From: Lachnospiraceae bacterium
GTDB taxonomy: Bacteria; Bacillota_A; Clostridia; Lachnospirales; Lachnospiraceae
DNA length: 12,339 nucleotides
Assembly (NCBI GenBank): GCA_024699595.1
Contig: JAILPG010000017.1
Location: 1-12,339, forward strand
Reading direction: 5' to 3'
Part shown: positions 1 to 8,135 of the stretch, piece by piece
How positions within the stretch are numbered: position 1 is the first letter of the stretch
Layout: each line of letters begins with the position of its first letter
The notes under the pieces: generated by a model
The model's database searches: none
The model's input: the letters and a program-made list of their open reading frames with translations, nothing else
Told to the model about the DNA's origin: nothing
Position numbers and translations under genes: made by a program

Positions 1-459
1 ATCGACGACATCCACGCAAAGACCCATGCTGTCCCTGTATGAATTAAGAAGAGCGACATCTCCTGCACCCTTATAACCAAAGCTCAGATCGTTTCCGCAT
101 ACTATAGCCCTGCAGTTAAGCTTCTCCATAAGGATATCCTCGACAAAGCTCTCAGCACTGATGCAGGCTGTTTTTTCGTAAAAAGGAAATTCCACAAGCA
201 CATCTATATTCAGTTCACTGAATATAAACCTTTTTTCCTCAACAGTAGTCAGAACTCCGGACTGTCTGTTGTACAAAAAGCTGTCCGGCTGTACATTGAA
301 GGTAAAGATCACGCATTTGTACCCTTTTTCACGGTACTTCTGCATAGTACGAATGAGCTTTTCGTGTCCCTTATGGATCCCGTCAAACTTACCGATGGCA
401 ACCACGCTTTTTGAACTGTCACCTATTCTGATATCCGCTTCGTTTGAAATAATGATCAT
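1..459 (-). CDS. ribF: RibF, bifunctional riboflavin kinase/FAD synthetase (N-terminal part, cut by window edge)
   Basis: RibF makes FMN from riboflavin and then FAD from FMN in the cytoplasm. Only the first 153 codons are in the window; the family is usually about 300 residues, so the C-terminal riboflavin kinase domain lies off the left edge. The part seen is the nucleotidyltransferase domain. It has the HxGH-type site in IGKFDGIHKGH at residues 22-32 (His29, His32) and a second conserved block, CGNDLSFGYKGAG, at 121-133. The ATG at 459 is the first start after an in-frame stop and is preceded at 6 nt by GGTGAT, which matches the 16S anti-Shine-Dalgarno. It follows truB by 18 nt and is the last visible gene of the nusA-infB operon. 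The assignment is secure; only the C-terminus is unseen. Confidence 0.95.
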   Translation of the reverse strand, partial: MIIISNEADIRIGDSSKSVVAIGKFDGIHKGHEKLIRTMQKYREKGYKCVIFTFNVQPDSFLYNRQSGVLTTVEEKRFIFSELNIDVLVEFPFYEKTACISAESFVEDILMEKLNCRAIVCGNDLSFGYKGAGDVALLNSYRDSMGLCVDVVD

Positions 460-477
460 TTTTTTATCACCGGATCC

Positions 478-1434
478 TCATGTACCCAAAAACATCTTAA
501 CGGGGATCAGGCTGTCCTTTTCCTGTTTATACTCATATACCCCGCAAAAACGGCCGTCCGAATCGTATATTCTGAACTGCTGCCCGTTTTGGGGATCATA
601 CATGATAAGCGCGGATTCCAGCGGATTTCCGTTATGCACCAGTTTATCGTATATTTCCATGTATCCGCGGTTTATGCTCTGTACCGTAACAGCCAAAAGA
701 TCCTCAAATATCATATCGGTCGGAATAATATGATCCCTGATCCTTCCTTCTTTCATGAGTTCTTCTATCTCGAAAAGCCTGTATGCATCCCTAAGATCAA
801 AGCTTCCTACCCTTAATCTGTCAAGAGAAGCCATGGTTCCGAATACATTAAGCTTTTGTCCGATATCACTGCACAGTGTTCTGATATATGTACCCTTTGA
901 ACACTCAACGGTCATCCTTATGTACGGAAGGTCTATATCCTCTATATCTATATTTTCGATACGGATCTCTCTTGCCTTACGTTCTATTTCCACACCCTGT
1001 CTGGCAAGTTCGTAAAGCTTCTTTCCTCCGACTTTAATGGCTGAATACATGGGCGGTATCTGCAGCTGGTCGCCTTCAAAACTTTTTATAACAGATGTTA
1101 TAAATTCAGTATTCAGGCCCATTACGATATCTGCACCCGTGTTATTGATCACATTGCCGTATATGTCGCCGGTATCGGTGCTCTCACCCAATTTAATAAC
1201 AGTCCTGTATGTTTTGGATCTGTCCGTCAGCATGTCGCAAAGCTTTGTAGCATTACCTATGCATACCGGAAGAAGACCCGTGGCATTCGGATCCAGTGTC
1301 CCTGTATGTCCGATCTTTTTTATATGCAGGATCCCCCTGAGCTTTGCAACAACATCATGGGAGGTATATCCTTTTTCCTTGTTTACGAGCAGTACGCCGT
1401 TTATACCTGCCGTTCTGTCATTATCCGTACTCAT
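478..1434 (-). CDS. truB: TruB, tRNA pseudouridine-55 synthase
   Basis: TruB isomerises U55 in the T-loop of nearly all tRNAs to pseudouridine. The 318-residue protein is of normal length. The catalytic block GHTGTLDPNATG spans residues 42-53 and places the catalytic Asp at 48, the same number as in E. coli. Tyr76, the conserved active-site tyrosine, is in SKTYR. The other family motifs are PPMYSAIKVGGKKLYELAR (127-145) and SKGTYIRTL (179-187) with Arg185. The C-terminal roughly 80 residues form the usual PUA-like RNA-binding tail. The start ATG shares ATGA with the nrnA stop, so translation is probably coupled. GAGGAAA lies about 11 nt upstream. Confidence 0.97.
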   Translation of the reverse strand: MSTDNDRTAGINGVLLVNKEKGYTSHDVVAKLRGILHIKKIGHTGTLDPNATGLLPVCIGNATKLCDMLTDRSKTYRTVIKLGESTDTGDIYGNVINNTGADIVMGLNTEFITSVIKSFEGDQLQIPPMYSAIKVGGKKLYELARQGVEIERKAREIRIENIDIEDIDLPYIRMTVECSKGTYIRTLCSDIGQKLNVFGTMASLDRLRVGSFDLRDAYRLFEIEELMKEGRIRDHIIPTDMIFEDLLAVTVQSINRGYMEIYDKLVHNGNPLESALIMYDPQNGQQFRIYDSDGRFCGVYEYKQEKDSLIPVKMFLGT

Positions 1435-2405
1435 GCACCAGCCGTTTCCTCATATTCCTTAAGCTGCTCCTCGATATGAAGAGACAGGTTGTTAAGTACA
1501 TCATAAAAGGTTCCGTTCATGGTACAGCCGGCTGCCCTTACATGTCCCCCGCCGCCAAACAGCGTTGCGATCTTTGCCACATCCACCTTGCCGTTTGAGC
1601 GCATGCTGATCTTGTACTCGCGTCTGTGGAGCTCATACATGAAAATGGCAACTTCCACTCCTTTAGTCACTCTGAGCTGGTTTACTATGCCATCCATGTC
1701 CTTATAGGTGATGTTGTAGAACTCCATTATCTTTCTGTCCACCGAACCGGCTATGCATTTTCCGTCCATGAACAGTATGCTTTCAAGCAGTGTTCTTCCA
1801 AGTATCTGGTTTTGGACATAGGTCTTCTGATAGAAGGTTTCATCAATTATCCTGCTGCGGTCAAAATCGTACTCGCAGAGGTCTCCGACCACCTCAAAGG
1901 ACCTTTTTGACATGCAACTGTACTGGAATACTCCGCTGTCGTGGACTATCCCTGTAAACAATGCCTTTGCCGTATCGGTATCCATGTATTTTTTTTCAAA
2001 TCTTAAGGCAAGCATCTCACAGGTGGAGCTTGCGTCAGGATCCACATCATTCAGATCCGCAAATCCGTTATTTGACACATGGTGGTCTATACATACCGTC
2101 TTTTTAGCCTTATTGAATATCCTTAGACCGTCCCCAAGCCTGTCAGGCGTGCTCGCATCAAGCGCAAAGCAGATATCCGCCGTCTCTTTAGGGGAATAAG
2201 ACGTATCTATGGAATCATATCCTTTCAGATATGAAAATATCTCGGAAGGCTCTTCCATATAGACAGTAACCGTTGCATCGGGAAGGGCATTTGTCAGATA
2301 GCACCACAGGGCAAGACAGGACCCGACGCAGTCACCGTCCGGCCGTATATGCCCGGTGATGGCTATGTTTCCGGCACCGGAAGCCTCCTTCAAAATATCA
2401 GTCAT
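1431..2405 (-). CDS. nrnA: NrnA-like DHH/DHHA1 phosphoesterase (nanoRNase / pAp phosphatase)
   Basis: This is a DHH-superfamily phosphoesterase of 324 residues, the NrnA subfamily. Members degrade 2-5 nt RNAs from the 5' end and/or dephosphorylate 3'-phosphoadenosine 5'-phosphate, using manganese. Metal-binding motifs are visible in order: H19-x3-D23-x-D25 (HIRPDGD), Asp83 in CFALDAS, the signature DHH at 107-109, and Asp156 in IVHDSGVFQY. The C-terminal DHHA1 substrate-binding motif GGGGHVRAAG is at 284-293. The gene sits between rbfA and truB, a common position for this family in Firmicutes operons. The start ATG overlaps the end of rbfA by 8 nt and has GAGGT 8 nt upstream. Whether nanoRNA, pAp or a cyclic dinucleotide product is the main substrate cannot be told from the sequence; no GGDEF or PAS domain is present, so it is not GdpP. 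Confidence 0.93.
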   Translation of the reverse strand: MTDILKEASGAGNIAITGHIRPDGDCVGSCLALWCYLTNALPDATVTVYMEEPSEIFSYLKGYDSIDTSYSPKETADICFALDASTPDRLGDGLRIFNKAKKTVCIDHHVSNNGFADLNDVDPDASSTCEMLALRFEKKYMDTDTAKALFTGIVHDSGVFQYSCMSKRSFEVVGDLCEYDFDRSRIIDETFYQKTYVQNQILGRTLLESILFMDGKCIAGSVDRKIMEFYNITYKDMDGIVNQLRVTKGVEVAIFMYELHRREYKISMRSNGKVDVAKIATLFGGGGHVRAAGCTMNGTFYDVLNNLSLHIEEQLKEYEETAGA

Positions 2406-2754
2406 TATGATTTACCTCATCTATAAGCTTCGACATCCTCATACCGTATTCTGTCGAAGTATCGGATAAAAAGCGGATCTCAGGCGTATATCTTAAATTG
2501 AGTGCACTTGCAAGCTCATGTCTGATATAACCCTCAGCGCTCTTTAATCCTTCCATTGTACGTTCTCTCTCTTCCTCGTCACCGAGTACTGAGATCCATA
2601 CCTTGCATGTTTTTAAGTCAGGAGCCACGCTTACATCCGTGACGCAGGTGACTTTGGATATCCTGGGATCCTTGATCCCGGATCTGATTATGTTAGACAG
2701 CTCCTTCATCACCTCTGAATTGATCCTGACATTCTTTATACTGTTCTTTTTCAT
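2398..2754 (-). CDS. rbfA: RbfA, 30S ribosome-binding factor A
   Basis: RbfA binds immature 30S subunits near the 5' end of 16S rRNA (helix 1 region) and is needed for late maturation. The 118-residue protein is of standard length and is a single type-II KH-like domain. Visible family marks are DPRI at 29-32, the strand VSVAPDLKTCKVWIS around 41-55, and the AxG kink Ala73-Glu74-Gly75 that replaces the GxxG loop of classical KH domains. The ATG shares one base with the infB stop (TAATG), and GAGGTG lies 8 nt upstream inside the infB coding end, a clear sign of translational coupling. Its function fits the neighbouring RimP and IF2. Confidence 0.95.
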   Translation of the reverse strand: MKKNSIKNVRINSEVMKELSNIIRSGIKDPRISKVTCVTDVSVAPDLKTCKVWISVLGDEEERERTMEGLKSAEGYIRHELASALNLRYTPEIRFLSDTSTEYGMRMSKLIDEVNHND

Positions 2755-5588
2755 TATCTAGGCACCTCAACCATTATGTAGGCCTCGACGATATCAAGCT
2801 CTTCAATGTCATTGAATCCCTCAAATACAAGGCCACACTCAAATCCGGCTTTGACTTCCTTGACATCATCCTTGAAACGCTTAAGTGAAGCAAGCGCACC
2901 CTCGTAGATCTGGTCTCCGCCTCTTGATATTCTGACCTTGCAGCCTCTGTTAAACTGTCCGTCAAGGACATAGGAACCTGCGATATTACCGATTCCGGAA
3001 GCTTTGAATATCTGACGGATCTCTGCATGTCCGATGACCTTCTCCTCAAAGATGGGCTCAAGCATGCCCTTCATTGCGGCTTCAACATCCTCTATTGCCT
3101 TGTAGATGACATTATAGAGTCTTATGTCCACGCCTTCGGTATCGGCTATGCCCTTTGCCGTCGCATCAGGCCTTACGTTAAAGCCGATGATTATCGCATT
3201 CGAAGCACCGGCGAGTACCACATCCGATTCGTTGATGGCACCTACGCCGCCGTGTATTACTTTTACGAGAACCTCATCATTTGAAAGCTTCACAAGGCTT
3301 TCCTTAACGGCCTCAACAGAGCCCTGAACATCAGCCTTTACGATAAGGTTGAGTTCCTTAAGGTTTGCCGTCTTTATCTGATCAAACAGATTATCAAGTG
3401 ACACGCCTCTCTTGGTATCATCAAGGAGCTTGATCTTGTTCTGTGATATGAATGTCTCGGCAAACTGCTTGGCATCCCTGTCGCTCTCTGGAGAAATAAA
3501 TATCTCTCCGGCGCCGGGAACATCGTTTAGTCCGAGTATCTCGACAGGCGTCGAAGGGCCTGCCTCCTTGACTCTCTTTCCCTTGTCATCTATCATTGCC
3601 CTAACTTTTCCGTGGCAGGGACCACAGGCTATGAAATCTCCAACCTTAAGCGTTCCCTTCTGTACCAAAACGGTGGCAACGGGGCCTCTGCCCTTGTCAA
3701 GCTCTGCCTCTATAACGAGACCTCTGGCCTTTCTCTTAGGATCAGCCTTAAGCTCAAGTATATCCGCTGTTAAGAGGATCATCTCCAAAAGCTGGTCGAT
3801 ACCTTCACCGGTCTTTGCAGATACGGGAGCAAATACCGTAGATCCTCCCCAGTCTTCGGGGATGAGATCATATTCCGATAATTCCTGCTTAACCCTGTCA
3901 ATATTTGCACTCGGCTTGTCTATCTTATTGACTGCAACTATTATTTCAATTCCGGCAGCCTTGGCGTGGTTAATTGCCTCTACCGTCTGCGGCATTACAC
4001 CGTCATCCGCAGCTACTACAAGTATTGCGATATCGGTCGAGTTGGCTCCTCTCATACGCATAGCGGTAAAAGCCTCATGTCCCGGTGTATCAAGGAAGGT
4101 GATCCTCCTTCCCTGTGTATTCACCACATAAGCTCCTATATGCTGGGTTATGCCGCCTGCTTCTTTATCAATTACATGAGTGGATCTGATCGCATCAAGT
4201 AAGGATGTCTTACCATGATCTACATGACCCATTACGCAGATAACGGGAGGACGTGTAACGAGCTTGGAAGCATCATCTTCCTCTTCCTTTAAGAGTTCCT
4301 CGATAACATCCACCACTTCCTCTTTTTCGCAGAGAATATCGAATTCTACAGCAATCTCTTCAGCCTGCTCATAGGATATCTCCTGATTCACCGTCACTAT
4401 CTTGCCCTGCATAAAGAGCTTCTTGATGATAACGGCAGGCTGAACCTTCATCTTATCTGCCAGATCCTTTATTGTGAGCATCTCAGGAAGCGTAATTACC
4501 TTGATTTTTTCCTCTTCCTTTACTTCCTGCTTCTTTTCGCCGGGTTTTTCAAGTCTGGATTTAGTACCCTTAACCTGTTTGCCGCCCTTGAAGCCGTCCT
4601 CATTCATGTAGCTCTGGTCTTTTTTGTGCTTGTCTATATTTTTATTATGGCGCTGATCTCCTCTGTGCTGATCATTATCCTTACGGACATCGCCGTCTCC
4701 TTTGCCGGCACCGTACTGACCCATGCCTCGCTTATCCGAGGCATCTCTGCCCTGTGCTGTCCCGCTCTGGGGTCTCTGGGCTACTCCTCTCTGGCCTCTC
4801 TCAGTTTTATATTCTGCAGTTCTGTTATTATCGCGAGCAGTACTGCTGCTATCCCTGTTAACATGAATAACCCTGTTTTGAGTCTGTTTAGTTTCCTGAT
4901 TGATGTCTTTAACTGTCTGATTGTTATCGCCCCCGTTATTCTGAAGAACAGGCTGGCTGTCTTCAGGCTTTACTCTGCTTCCGGTGTCCGGTTTCTTAAT
5001 GTTTCTGTCATCCTGATACAGAAGATGCGTCTGTGACCTCGGAACATTCGGCTTTATCAGCTGGCTGGTGTTGGGTCTTCCGGATGTGGAGACTATCCTG
5101 CCCTGATTATCCCCGGGTCTTCCGGGTCTAGTACTTCCGGGCTGCATTCTGTCCCCGGTGCGTCCTCTGCTCTGTGAATTATGCGGATTGCTTACAAAAA
5201 TAATATTGGATTTTTTCTTTTTAAGCGGACGAGGCTCAGATCCATCGGAAGGTGTCTTCTTTTCAGGATCCTGCACAGGTCTTCCCTCTTTTGGTACCGG
5301 GGCGCCCTCCTTTGCAGTCTTTACCTGCGGTTTTTCGGCCTTTTTTTCAGCAGACTCCGTCTCTTTTGCAGCCTTTTTTTCTGTAGGCTTAGCCTCTGTC
5401 TTTTTCTCGGCAGGCTGTGTCTTTGGTTCTTTTGAAAGAAGCTTTTCCTTTACCTTTTCCTGTTCATCATCTTCAATGGATGACTGGGCCTTTTTGCCGG
5501 TTATTCCCAGCGCTTCAAGGCATTCGATCACCTCACCGCTTGTTTTATCTATTTCCTTTGCGAAAGCACCTATTCTCATTTTTGCCAT
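2754..5588 (-). CDS. infB: Translation initiation factor IF2
   Basis: IF2 is the GTPase that places initiator fMet-tRNA on the 30S subunit and promotes 50S joining. The product is 944 residues. Domain order: an IF2N1 helical domain (about 1-50), a disordered linker (about 51-365), a second IF2N domain starting near [10 protein letters not shown] at 371, then the G domain. The G motifs are GHVDHGKT 454-461, GGITQH 478-483, DTPGHE 500-505, NKID 554-557 and SAK 590-592. The beta-barrel and C-terminal fMet-tRNA-binding domains follow. The linker has a Lys/Glu-rich part (about 50-115) and a Gln/Asn/Arg/Gly-rich part (about 140-350). A GTG six bases further upstream is in frame, but it is only 2 nt from GGAGG; the ATG at 5588 is 8 nt from it and gives the usual MAK- start. 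The gene follows ylxQ by 5 nt and shares one base with rbfA. Confidence 0.98.
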   Translation of the reverse strand: MAKMRIGAFAKEIDKTSGEVIECLEALGITGKKAQSSIEDDEQEKVKEKLLSKEPKTQPAEKKTEAKPTEKKAAKETESAEKKAEKPQVKTAKEGAPVPKEGRPVQDPEKKTPSDGSEPRPLKKKKSNIIFVSNPHNSQSRGRTGDRMQPGSTRPGRPGDNQGRIVSTSGRPNTSQLIKPNVPRSQTHLLYQDDRNIKKPDTGSRVKPEDSQPVLQNNGGDNNQTVKDINQETKQTQNRVIHVNRDSSSTARDNNRTAEYKTERGQRGVAQRPQSGTAQGRDASDKRGMGQYGAGKGDGDVRKDNDQHRGDQRHNKNIDKHKKDQSYMNEDGFKGGKQVKGTKSRLEKPGEKKQEVKEEEKIKVITLPEMLTIKDLADKMKVQPAVIIKKLFMQGKIVTVNQEISYEQAEEIAVEFDILCEKEEVVDVIEELLKEEEDDASKLVTRPPVICVMGHVDHGKTSLLDAIRSTHVIDKEAGGITQHIGAYVVNTQGRRITFLDTPGHEAFTAMRMRGANSTDIAILVVAADDGVMPQTVEAINHAKAAGIEIIVAVNKIDKPSANIDRVKQELSEYDLIPEDWGGSTVFAPVSAKTGEGIDQLLEMILLTADILELKADPKRKARGLVIEAELDKGRGPVATVLVQKGTLKVGDFIACGPCHGKVRAMIDDKGKRVKEAGPSTPVEILGLNDVPGAGEIFISPESDRDAKQFAETFISQNKIKLLDDTKRGVSLDNLFDQIKTANLKELNLIVKADVQGSVEAVKESLVKLSNDEVLVKVIHGGVGAINESDVVLAGASNAIIIGFNVRPDATAKGIADTEGVDIRLYNVIYKAIEDVEAAMKGMLEPIFEEKVIGHAEIRQIFKASGIGNIAGSYVLDGQFNRGCKVRISRGGDQIYEGALASLKRFKDDVKEVKAGFECGLVFEGFNDIEELDIVEAYIMVEVPR

Positions 5589-5593
5589 TAACA

Positions 5594-5914
5594 CTACCTC
5601 CGATCATTATTATTATCGATCAAACCAATGATCTTATCCGCAAGTCCCTTATCGGTAACCGATATGGATGCTCTGAATTCTTTGCCTATTGCTCGTCCAA
5701 GTGAAACCTTATCGGAATAAATCCTAAACTCCGTATTGTAGTAGCTGCACATATCCTTAAACATCTTCTTGGTATTGTCAGAGGCATCCGAGGCTATGAT
5801 CACAAGAGATGATCTTCCCGCCTTAACCGATGACTCTGTCATAAACTCACCGCTTTGTATGTTCCCGCCTTTTGACGAAAGGCCGAGCATGTTTAATACC
5901 TTATCTTGTCCCAT
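5594..5914 (-). CDS. ylxQ: YlxQ, L7Ae/L30e-family RNA-binding protein
   Basis: This small (106-residue) protein belongs to the ribosomal L7Ae/L30e/S12e/Gadd45 family; B. subtilis YlxQ (RulQ) lies in the same operon position. The family binds kink-turn RNA, but the exact role of YlxQ is not settled. Visible family features are the N-terminal helix [13 protein letters not shown] followed by SGE, the core strand [15 protein letters not shown], and the C-terminal [20 protein letters not shown]. An in-frame GTG nine bases upstream (5923) is a possible alternative start. I prefer ATG 5914 because the protein then aligns in length with the family, although the spacing from the upstream GGGGAT is long (about 12 nt). 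It overlaps the rnpM end by 14 nt and ends 5 nt before the infB ATG. Confidence 0.88.
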   Translation of the reverse strand: MGQDKVLNMLGLSSKGGNIQSGEFMTESSVKAGRSSLVIIASDASDNTKKMFKDMCSYYNTEFRIYSDKVSLGRAIGKEFRASISVTDKGLADKIIGLIDNNNDRR

Positions 5915-6182
5915 CGCTATCACAAATCCCCGTCTGAGTCATGATCGCTTCTTTGATATCAGCTCCTATCGCAGTCTTTAAGGCTGCTTCCAACCGCTTC
6001 TTCTTAAAAGCATTTTCGATACAGGATCTGTTCCGGCACAGATACGCTCCTCTTCCCGGGGCTCTTCCCCTTTCATCGATCCGTATCTGTCCTTCCTTAT
6101 CCTTAGCGATCCGTATCAGATCGCTCTTATTCTTCATTTCATTGCAGCTTACACATTTTCTTAAGGGTTCTTCCCTTCCCAT
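5901..6182 (-). CDS. rnpM: RnpM (YlxR, DUF448), RNA-binding modulator of RNase P
   Basis: YlxR-family proteins are small nucleic-acid-binding proteins encoded between nusA and infB; in B. subtilis the protein has been reported to bind RNase P RNA and was renamed RnpM. The 93-residue product shows the family pattern: LRKCVSC at 7-13, LIRIAKD at 22-28, and GRAPGRGAYLC at 39-49. Four cysteines (C10, C13, C49, C54) are arranged as two pairs that could bind a metal; this is inference. An ATG at 6197 gives five extra residues but has a poor ribosome site. The ATG at 6182 has GAGGA 8 nt upstream and fits the family length. A 57-nt gap separates it from nusA, the longest gap inside this operon. Confidence 0.92.
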   Translation of the reverse strand: MGREEPLRKCVSCNEMKNKSDLIRIAKDKEGQIRIDERGRAPGRGAYLCRNRSCIENAFKKKRLEAALKTAIGADIKEAIMTQTGICDSDGTR

Positions 6183-6190
6183 TGATCCTA

Positions 6191-6195
6191 TCCTC
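6191..6195 (-). promoter_or_regulatory. Shine-Dalgarno site that decides the rnpM start
   Basis: GAGGA on the minus strand lies 8 nt before ATG 6182. It overlaps the alternative ATG at 6197-6195, which itself has only a weak CCGGATA context. This argues for the shorter rnpM product. Confidence 0.6.
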
Positions 6196-6239
6196 ATTAT
6201 CCGGATATAAACGGTATGGTCACTCGGTAAAAAGAGCTC

Positions 6240-7535
6240 TTATTCTTCACGCGGATCTGCTTCCGCGTCGTCATCATACTCGGGTTCGGGATCCTCCTCG
6301 GGGTAATCTCCCTCGGCATACTCGTCGGCATATTCGGCATCCTCGTATTCTCCGTCATATTCGCCTTCATACTCGCCTTCGTATTCGCCCTCGTACTCGC
6401 CGTCATATTCCTCATCGTATTCATCGTCGTCATAGTAATCCTCAAGACGGAAGCCCTGGGCATCCTTAGCCTGTGTCTCCGACTTGATGTCAATCTTAAA
6501 TCCGGTAAGCTTTGCGGCAAGTCTTGCATTCTGTCCTTCCTTACCGATGGCAAGCGACAGCTGTGAATCCGGTACCACAACCTTTGCCGTTTTCTCATCG
6601 CCGTCTGCGATAACGAATACGACCTTTGCGGGGGACAGAGCATTTTCTATCAGGATACCGGGGTTCTCATCCCAGTTTATTATGTCTATCTTTTCGCCGC
6701 GAAGTTCCTCAACAATGGCATTTACCCTTGTTCCGTTCATTCCAACGCAGGCACCTACGGGATCGACATCCGGATTATTGCTCCAGACCGCTATCTTTGT
6801 CCTGCTTCCTGCTTCTCTGGCTATCGCCTTTATCTCAACGGTTCCGTCATGAACCTCTGTTACTTCGTTTTCAAACAGTTTCTTGACAAGCTCCGGATGT
6901 GTACGGCTTACAAGTATCTTCGGACGCCTGTTGGCGTTTTTATTGCCGTTTTTGTCTTCAGCCGGAAGCTTTACTTCGTAGATATATACCTTTACTCTTT
7001 CAGTGGGCCTTAAGTGCTCATTTGCCACCTGTTCGTTTTCAGACAAAATGGCATCGGATTTTCCAAGATCGATGCTTATGTTCTTTCCTACATAACGCTG
7101 TACCACACCGGTAACTACTGTCTTTTCCTTATCCGAGAACTGGCTGATTATCGCATTTCTCTCTTCCTCCCTGATGGTCTGCAACAGAACGCCCTTTGCG
7201 TTGGAGGTTGCTATACGGCCGAATTCCTTGGATTTAAGCTCCACGTCCACCGTATCGCCTACTTTTGCATCCGGGTCTATGACCTTTGCATCTTTAAGTG
7301 CTATCTCCATTACGGGATCGGTAACATCTGCCTCGCTCTTTACTACAGTTCTTACGGAAAGAATCTTATAGTCTCCGGTTTCCCTGTTCATCTCGATCTT
7401 GATATTGTCTGCCTTGCCAAAATGGTTACGGTATGCGGCAACAAATCCGCTTTCGATCGCATTAAACAAAATGTCGCGGCTGATATCCTTCTCCTTCTCA
7501 AGCATTACGATAGCTTCCATCAGTTCGTTGTTCAT
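6240..7535 (-). CDS. nusA: NusA, transcription elongation/termination factor
   Basis: NusA binds RNA polymerase and nascent RNA and modulates pausing, intrinsic termination and antitermination. The 431-residue protein has the N-terminal RNAP-binding domain (about 1-130), an S1 domain (about 135-195), a Lys/Asn-rich insert (EDKNGNKNANRR, 193-204), and two KH domains with GxxG loops GMNG 265-268 and GKEG 331-334. Instead of ending soon after KH2, it continues into a 68-residue acidic tail (364-431) with 38 Asp/Glu and 13 Tyr by hand count. The tail contains six units of the type EYxG. AGGAGG precedes the ATG by about 7 nt. The gene lies 20 nt after rimP, the standard pairing. It may be autoregulated, as reported in B. 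subtilis; see the leader features at 8081-8107 and 8136-8164. Confidence 0.97.
   Translation of the reverse strand: MNNELMEAIVMLEKEKDISRDILFNAIESGFVAAYRNHFGKADNIKIEMNRETGDYKILSVRTVVKSEADVTDPVMEIALKDAKVIDPDAKVGDTVDVELKSKEFGRIATSNAKGVLLQTIREEERNAIISQFSDKEKTVVTGVVQRYVGKNISIDLGKSDAILSENEQVANEHLRPTERVKVYIYEVKLPAEDKNGNKNANRRPKILVSRTHPELVKKLFENEVTEVHDGTVEIKAIAREAGSRTKIAVWSNNPDVDPVGACVGMNGTRVNAIVEELRGEKIDIINWDENPGILIENALSPAKVVFVIADGDEKTAKVVVPDSQLSLAIGKEGQNARLAAKLTGFKIDIKSETQAKDAQGFRLEDYYDDDEYDEEYDGEYEGEYEGEYEGEYDGEYEDAEYADEYAEGDYPEEDPEPEYDDDAEADPREE
6339..6410 (-). repeat. Six 12-bp tandem units in the nusA acidic tail
   Basis: Six consecutive 12-bp units encode EYDG, EYEG, EYEG, EYEG, EYDG, EYED (NusA residues 376-399). 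Units such as gccttcatactc, gccttcgtattc and gccctcgtactc (plus-strand reading) differ mostly at third codon positions. The amino-acid pattern is thus better kept than the DNA, which suggests an older expansion held by selection on the protein. Such arrays can also change copy number by slippage. Confidence 0.85.
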
Positions 7536-7555
7536 TTCTTTCCTCCTGCTTTTGT

Positions 7556-8020
7556 TTACAGCTCTGTATAAAGCTTTATTGATGCTATATCGTTTCTGTT
7601 AAATTCCAGTGTTTTCTCTTCGGTTTCTATTTCAATGCTTTCATCCGAAAAGCTCTTTAGAACACCCTTAAATTCCTTTTCTTTTTCGATCGCCTTATAA
7701 AGCTTTACGGCAACCGTCCTTCCGATCGATCTTGAAAGCTCCCTGTCCTTCTTTAACGTTCGAAAAAGCCCCGGGGAACTTACCTCCAGTATGTAGGCAT
7801 CGGGTATAAAGTTCTCCTCATCAAGCTTGTCAGACAGAAGCCTGCTCACATCCACACAGTCATCTATGCTGATGCCATCCGGCTTGTCTATATATGCTCT
7901 CAGGTAATACTCGCTCCCTTCCTTGACATATTCGACATCCCAGAGATCAAAGCCCTTATCGTCGAGTATCGGAATGAGAAGCTCCTCTGTTTTCTTCTCG
8001 TAAGTCTCTCTCTTTGACAT
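7556..8020 (-). CDS. rimP: RimP, ribosome maturation factor (30S)
   Basis: RimP helps early assembly of the 30S subunit, acting near S12 and the central pseudoknot. The 154-residue protein is of standard length: an N-terminal alpha/beta domain (to about residue 90) and a C-terminal SH3-like Sm-type domain (about 92-154). Family blocks are FDLWDVEYVKEG (24-35), DCVDVSRLLSDKLD (54-67) and YILEVSSPGLFR (76-87); the usual SPGLDRPL is here SPGLFRTL. AAGGA lies about 6 nt before the ATG. It is the first gene of the operon and is followed by nusA after 20 nt. polC, which precedes rimP in B. subtilis, is absent here; a pot operon takes its place. Confidence 0.96.
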   Translation of the reverse strand: MSKRETYEKKTEELLIPILDDKGFDLWDVEYVKEGSEYYLRAYIDKPDGISIDDCVDVSRLLSDKLDEENFIPDAYILEVSSPGLFRTLKKDRELSRSIGRTVAVKLYKAIEKEKEFKGVLKSFSDESIEIETEEKTLEFNRNDIASIKLYTEL

Positions 8021-8080
8021 GTTCTATCCTTCCGGTCGTGCCGGTAAAACGAGTCTCACCCTGCACGTCATGCAAGCCAT

Positions 8081-8107
8081 AAAAAAGAGTGAACCGGGGG
8101 TTCACTC
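8081..8107 (-). terminator. Rho-independent terminator after potD / in front of rimP
   Basis: On the minus strand, GAGTGAACC and GGTTCACTC form a perfect 9-bp stem with a CCC loop (8087-8107), directly followed by TTTTTTA (8081-8086). It lies 66 nt after the potD stop and 61 nt before the rimP ATG. It is the obvious end of the pot operon. It may also lie inside the rimP leader if the weak promoter upstream of it is real. Confidence 0.92.
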
Positions 8108-8135
8108 AAAACTAAAACAATAATGACCATAAATA

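Noticed and set aside
2774..3061. Minus-strand ORF of 95 codons inside infB
   Set aside because: Out-of-frame shadow of the conserved IF2 C-terminal domain, without its own start signal.
3412..4131. Plus-strand ORF of 239 codons
   Set aside because: It mirrors the conserved G-domain region of infB; the infB frame carries all GTPase motifs and the antisense product looks like low-complexity Ser/Ile-rich shadow.
4180..4720. Possible internal start giving a short IF2 isoform, as in E. coli
   Set aside because: In-frame ATG codons near the end of the linker lack a convincing ribosome site at a suitable distance.
4626..5036. Plus-strand ORF of 136 codons with a hydrophobic, membrane-like product
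   Set aside because: It is fully antisense to the infB linker. Antisense of Asp/Asn/Gln/Lys-rich codons yields Ile/Val/Leu-rich translations, and no ribosome site or family match is visible.
6182..6469. Plus-strand Arg/His-rich ORF and a minus-strand Met/Arg-rich ORF (6197-6643) around the end of nusA
   Set aside because: Both are frame shadows of the repetitive acidic tail; their odd composition comes from the 12-bp repeats.
7014..7571. Plus-strand ORF of 185 codons opposite nusA
   Set aside because: It is antisense to the NusA N-terminal and S1 domains, with no recognisable motif and no promoter or ribosome site.
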